From: Dryococelus australis
Taxonomy: Eukaryota > Arthropoda > Insecta > Phasmatodea > Phasmatidae
NCBI GenBank assembly: GCA_029891345.1
Contig: CM056995.1
Location: 216,756,547-216,820,546, forward strand
DNA length: 64,000 nt
Direction of reading: 5' to 3'
Within the stretch, counting starts at the first letter, position 1. Every line of letters starts with the position of its first letter. Positions 60,863 through 64,000 of this stretch are shown here, piece by piece. Both the position numbers and the translations under genes were made by a program. The notes under the pieces were generated by a model. That model searched no databases. It had not been told where the DNA came from and was given only the letters and a program-made list of their open reading frames with translations.

Positions 60863-61830
60863 AAAAATTTTCAGAAAAGTACGATTTATTCTATATATGA
60901 AAGAAGAATTTATATATTTTGCAACATTATAAAATATTTTACTAAAATATACTTCTTAAATATAAAAAATTGATCGATCGATAGAGTCCGCATTTTTAAC
61001 AAAATTTAAGCGCATTTCCTTTCTGGATTCTTCGGAAAGCTGAATTTACAAGAAAATCTTCTTCAAGGAAAGATCGTCATAATATTTACTGTTATCATAT
61101 GTAATAAAATTATAGTAATAATGTATCACATCAATTTTATAACTATCTTTATTTACGTCAGTTTCAGCCATAAATGTTTGTGACAAATGAAAGCACATCA
61201 AATCAATTATAAAAATTATTTCCGGCATTACTATTACAATTTCCTTACACACAATTATAGTAAATATTATGACATGACAAATATTTTATTGCAAATTCTG
61301 ATTTTTGAAGCTTCCAGAATGGAAATATGCTTACATTTTTTTTTTAATAAAGGCTATTTAAATCGATTACTTTTTTTACATTTAAAAAGTATATTTTAGT
61401 AAAATATTTTATATTGTTGCAAAATATTCTTTCATATTACAGAATAATTTGCACTTTTTGACAGCTTTTATGGTGTCTGTATGACTTTTGTTATGAGTTC
61501 TTCACGTTGTATAGTCGGGTGCAGTGTTCCATAGGCAGTTGCCTTACTTCAACCTTAAAACCTGGCAGCAGACTGAAAAAGGCGAGGCAGGTCCACATTT
61601 CGACCAAGTGCATGCTCGTCGTCTTTCTGGACATTTGTGGCATTGTGCATCGAGAATTAATCCACCAGGGCCAGACCGTCAATGGCGTGTTTTACTGCCA
61701 GGTTTGAAGTCGTCTGAGGGAGTACAATCGGCGAGAGCATCCGGATTTGTGATCCACCCTGTCACCGAGGTCTCCTCACATGTGAGTTTCTGGCCGAAAA
61801 GACGGTCATGCTTCCGCAACCATCCTACTA
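60587..61830. repeat. Long imperfect inverted repeat
   Basis: Sequence from about 60587 to 61150 is repeated in reverse complement at about 61200-61830 with perhaps 70-75% identity by eye. Shared blocks include TAAAATATTTTACTAAAATA, GACACCATAAAA, GTGAAGAACTC and GAGTACTGCACC/GGTGCAGTGTTCC. Arms hold mariner-like remnants in opposite orientation, and the AT-rich centre is near 61175. Confidence 0.75.
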
Positions 61831-62440
61831 AAGGCTATTCACGATAAAGTGAGCAATTTTTAAATCAACCATAGGAAATAGTCACTGCTCCTACCTGCAT
61901 ATATTATAACGGGCGCACTGAGTGACATACGCCCAGTAAAGTTGGTAACAATGGATGGAAAATAGTTTCGTATCTTAAAGTCAAATTAGAAGTGTTAGGT
62001 AACAATTTGTAAAAACTCAACTTATTTATTTAGTTTTGTACTTTTTTAATGCATCTACGTTTAAAGAACGAGCAGATTTGCGAAATAATTCACAGTTTCA
62101 CTTGATCGATGCAAGAATAAAGCGATGAGGTCCACGACAGTGTTAATTATACATAAGGTGGAAGAATACACAACGTGCATATAAGTAGATCATAGGTCAC
62201 CGTTTTGGTACCACTGCAGAGCTCCAGCGCGAATGGCAGAAAGTGCTCCACAGGAATTTGAAAAAAAAGACGTACAAGACAGATTCGAGAAATGGCAGGA
62301 ACGCTGGGACCACTATATTGATATGAAAAGGAACTACCTCGAAGGTGATAGTGTGTAAACGTCGACAAATGAAGAACTTTCTTGTAAACAGAGCTTGTCT
62401 TGGAATGTTTTGTTACCAACTCGTAAGTGCATGAATATTC
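61507..62440 (+). pseudogene. Mariner-like transposase relic, right arm, split by MITE-A
   Basis: LKKARQVHISTKCMLVVFLD, then CGIVHRELIHQGQTVNGVFYC is the central catalytic region of a mariner transposase (DD34D family; the first catalytic Asp is in VFLD). Then LLTCEFLAEKTVMLPQPSY follows after a frame change. MITE-A (61832-62196) interrupts it. The C-terminus resumes with RFGTTAELQREWQKVLHRN and a KWQERWDHY segment near 62285. Several stops and shifts make it non-functional. Confidence 0.82.
61832..62196 (-). mobile_element. MITE-A, right end missing
   Basis: Starts AGGCTATTCACGATAAAGTG. The interior is complete through CATAAGGTGGAAGAATACAC and ATAAGTAGATC, after which mariner sequence resumes. 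The final ~40 bp including the right terminus are lost. Confidence 0.82.
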
Positions 62441-64000
62441 CTTTAATCGATTATTATTACTTAACACATGATATGACATAAACTGTATAATTATACTCTT
62501 TTTGCTACATAACTTTAATTATCACTGTTAAGAGTGAGCGAAATATTAGATTAGTAGTTCTTCACTAATAAGTTCTATTTTTGGATTTTAAAGATTTTAT
62601 TTAAGATTGTACACAATAAAACGAATATTACGGGTATTTCTTTATGTTTTTAAAGTGAACGTAAATACTCAAACAGACACTGTTTCACACAAGTGCTGCA
62701 CTGTCCACTAGTAAATAGTGATTTCCATTATATCACCGATAGTCTTGTATTCGTATAATATGGTGTTTGCTACCCCTCACTCTCGACTAAAACACTTATA
62801 ATCAAATAATTTATTGGTACACTGTCACTGTATTTTTGTAGAAGTCGGTTTCCAAATTTAAACTTGTCGCCATCGCAAAACAAATATTGTCACAGTTTTA
62901 ATTTAATTGATTATCAAAGTATGTCATGTAAAATCCTACAAAATTCATTTTACGAGACGTACATAAAAATCAAGTCTTATGAAGGGGAGTCATCTGATAA
63001 GTCCGTAAACTCCTTTCAGTTTTAATCACTTCAGTGTATTTTACAGCAACGAATTTTTTTTCCTTTTTTCTGATAAAGGATGTGAATTCGTATTTTGGTT
63101 TAAAAGATGATAAGGTTCGTTACAAGATTTTCTAACGTTTACAATAATTCATAAATTTTCAATGAGTAAAAATGGATTTAAAGTTAATATATTTTCTTTC
63201 GAAAAGGACGTTAACAAATATGATACTGAGTAGACTGTACGAGTTATGGACATAGAAGAAAGTAATATATTATTGTCATTGATATTTAGATTTGCACTGC
63301 AAGGAATTACTGTAAAAGCTGCCTCTGGATTCTTACAGTTATGTTTCTTCAGACGAGATATTAATTCTAATGACCCAAAACCAAAACACATAAGCGAAAT
63401 AGATGCTCGAGATATAATTTGTTGAGAACATTCCCATTTAATGAAGGTGTTGCTAGTAGTACTGCTATTATAAGTTCATTTGAAAATCCTGTTATGTATT
63501 CTGGAAATAAAATGAAATTTAATGTTGGTGATTAAATTTATATGTACAGAAAGTGAACAGGTACCTGTGGTAACATGAGAATATTAGGTTATGTAGAATT
63601 AGTTTATAATCCTTGATATGTATTCATTACGTTATTATATATGCATGTGATCATATGAGATTAAATGTATAATAAAGGGGTTTACCATATACATAATTTA
63701 TTTTTTATAGGCTGGATGTCATGACAAACACCGCATTTCTAAGTACGCAGACGGTAAAATTTCTGGTGGTATGAATTGCGGAAAAGAACGATGAACTAAC
63801 TATAGGAGTATTGTAACTATGACAGTGACCTTCATTCTTTACAGTTCAGCGACAGGGGACGGTCTACTGGTACAGAAAATTGCGCCACCGCCCCTCACCC
63901 CCTTCCATCCAACTGAAATAACACAACGTACGCTTTGCACAACCAAGGTCATCCGCTAGTAACGTGTTACCAGCTGTTGCAAATCGGTAATGAGAGATAA
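62441..64000. other. No gene seen
   Basis: AT-rich continuation of the chitinase intron. No exon beginning with the expected next catalytic-domain segment was recognised before the window ends. Confidence 0.45.

Overview
Organism and gene content. This is a nuclear window from an insect with a large, AT-rich, repeat-laden genome. The only host coding sequence I can defend is two exons of a glycoside hydrolase family 18 chitinase on the + strand, at 37850-38050 and 58195-58454. Joined, they give an intact N-terminal part of a catalytic domain with the Lys-X-X-X-Ala-X-Gly-Gly-Trp-type strand and the FDGLDLDWEYP active-site motif. The residues fit the first catalytic domain of insect group III chitinase (Cht7) best. 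The species cannot be named from the sequence. Long introns packed with MITEs and tRNA-derived SINEs suggest a hemimetabolous insect, but that is inference. Layout. 1-37849: no convincing exon. It is presumed upstream intron or 5' flank of the chitinase gene and is filled with repeats. 38051-58194: a 20.1-kb intron. It holds a MITE, a 54-bp-period GC-rich minisatellite (39865-40978), a 2.66-kb decayed hAT transposon with perfect 15-bp terminal repeats (42096-44754), SINEs, poly-C tracts, a mariner-type fragment and a nested MITE cluster that ends 77 bp before the next exon. 58455-64000: at least 5.5 kb of the following intron, with a SINE, a MITE and a long imperfect inverted repeat built on two head-to-head mariner-like transposase remnants. 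Mobile DNA. The dominant family (called MITE-A here) has ends reading AGGCTGTTCACGGTAAAGTG, targets TA, and occurs about every 4 kb as ~420-bp copies plus a ~235-bp short form sharing the same ends. Nested insertions give relative ages. Further terminal-inverted-repeat families (C, D, E, F), a dispersed repeat (G), a foldback repeat (H) and three tRNA-derived SINE families are described individually. Autonomous relatives are present only as pseudogenes (hAT with BED zinc finger, Tc1-like, mariner-like). I found no rRNA, functional tRNA, CRISPR, operon-like or plausible novel multi-gene system. The more unusual observations are the minisatellite open on both strands, the tandem MITE termini at 26.2-26.7 kb, the nested insertions, the mariner inverted repeat, and the placement of MITEs tight against both chitinase exons.
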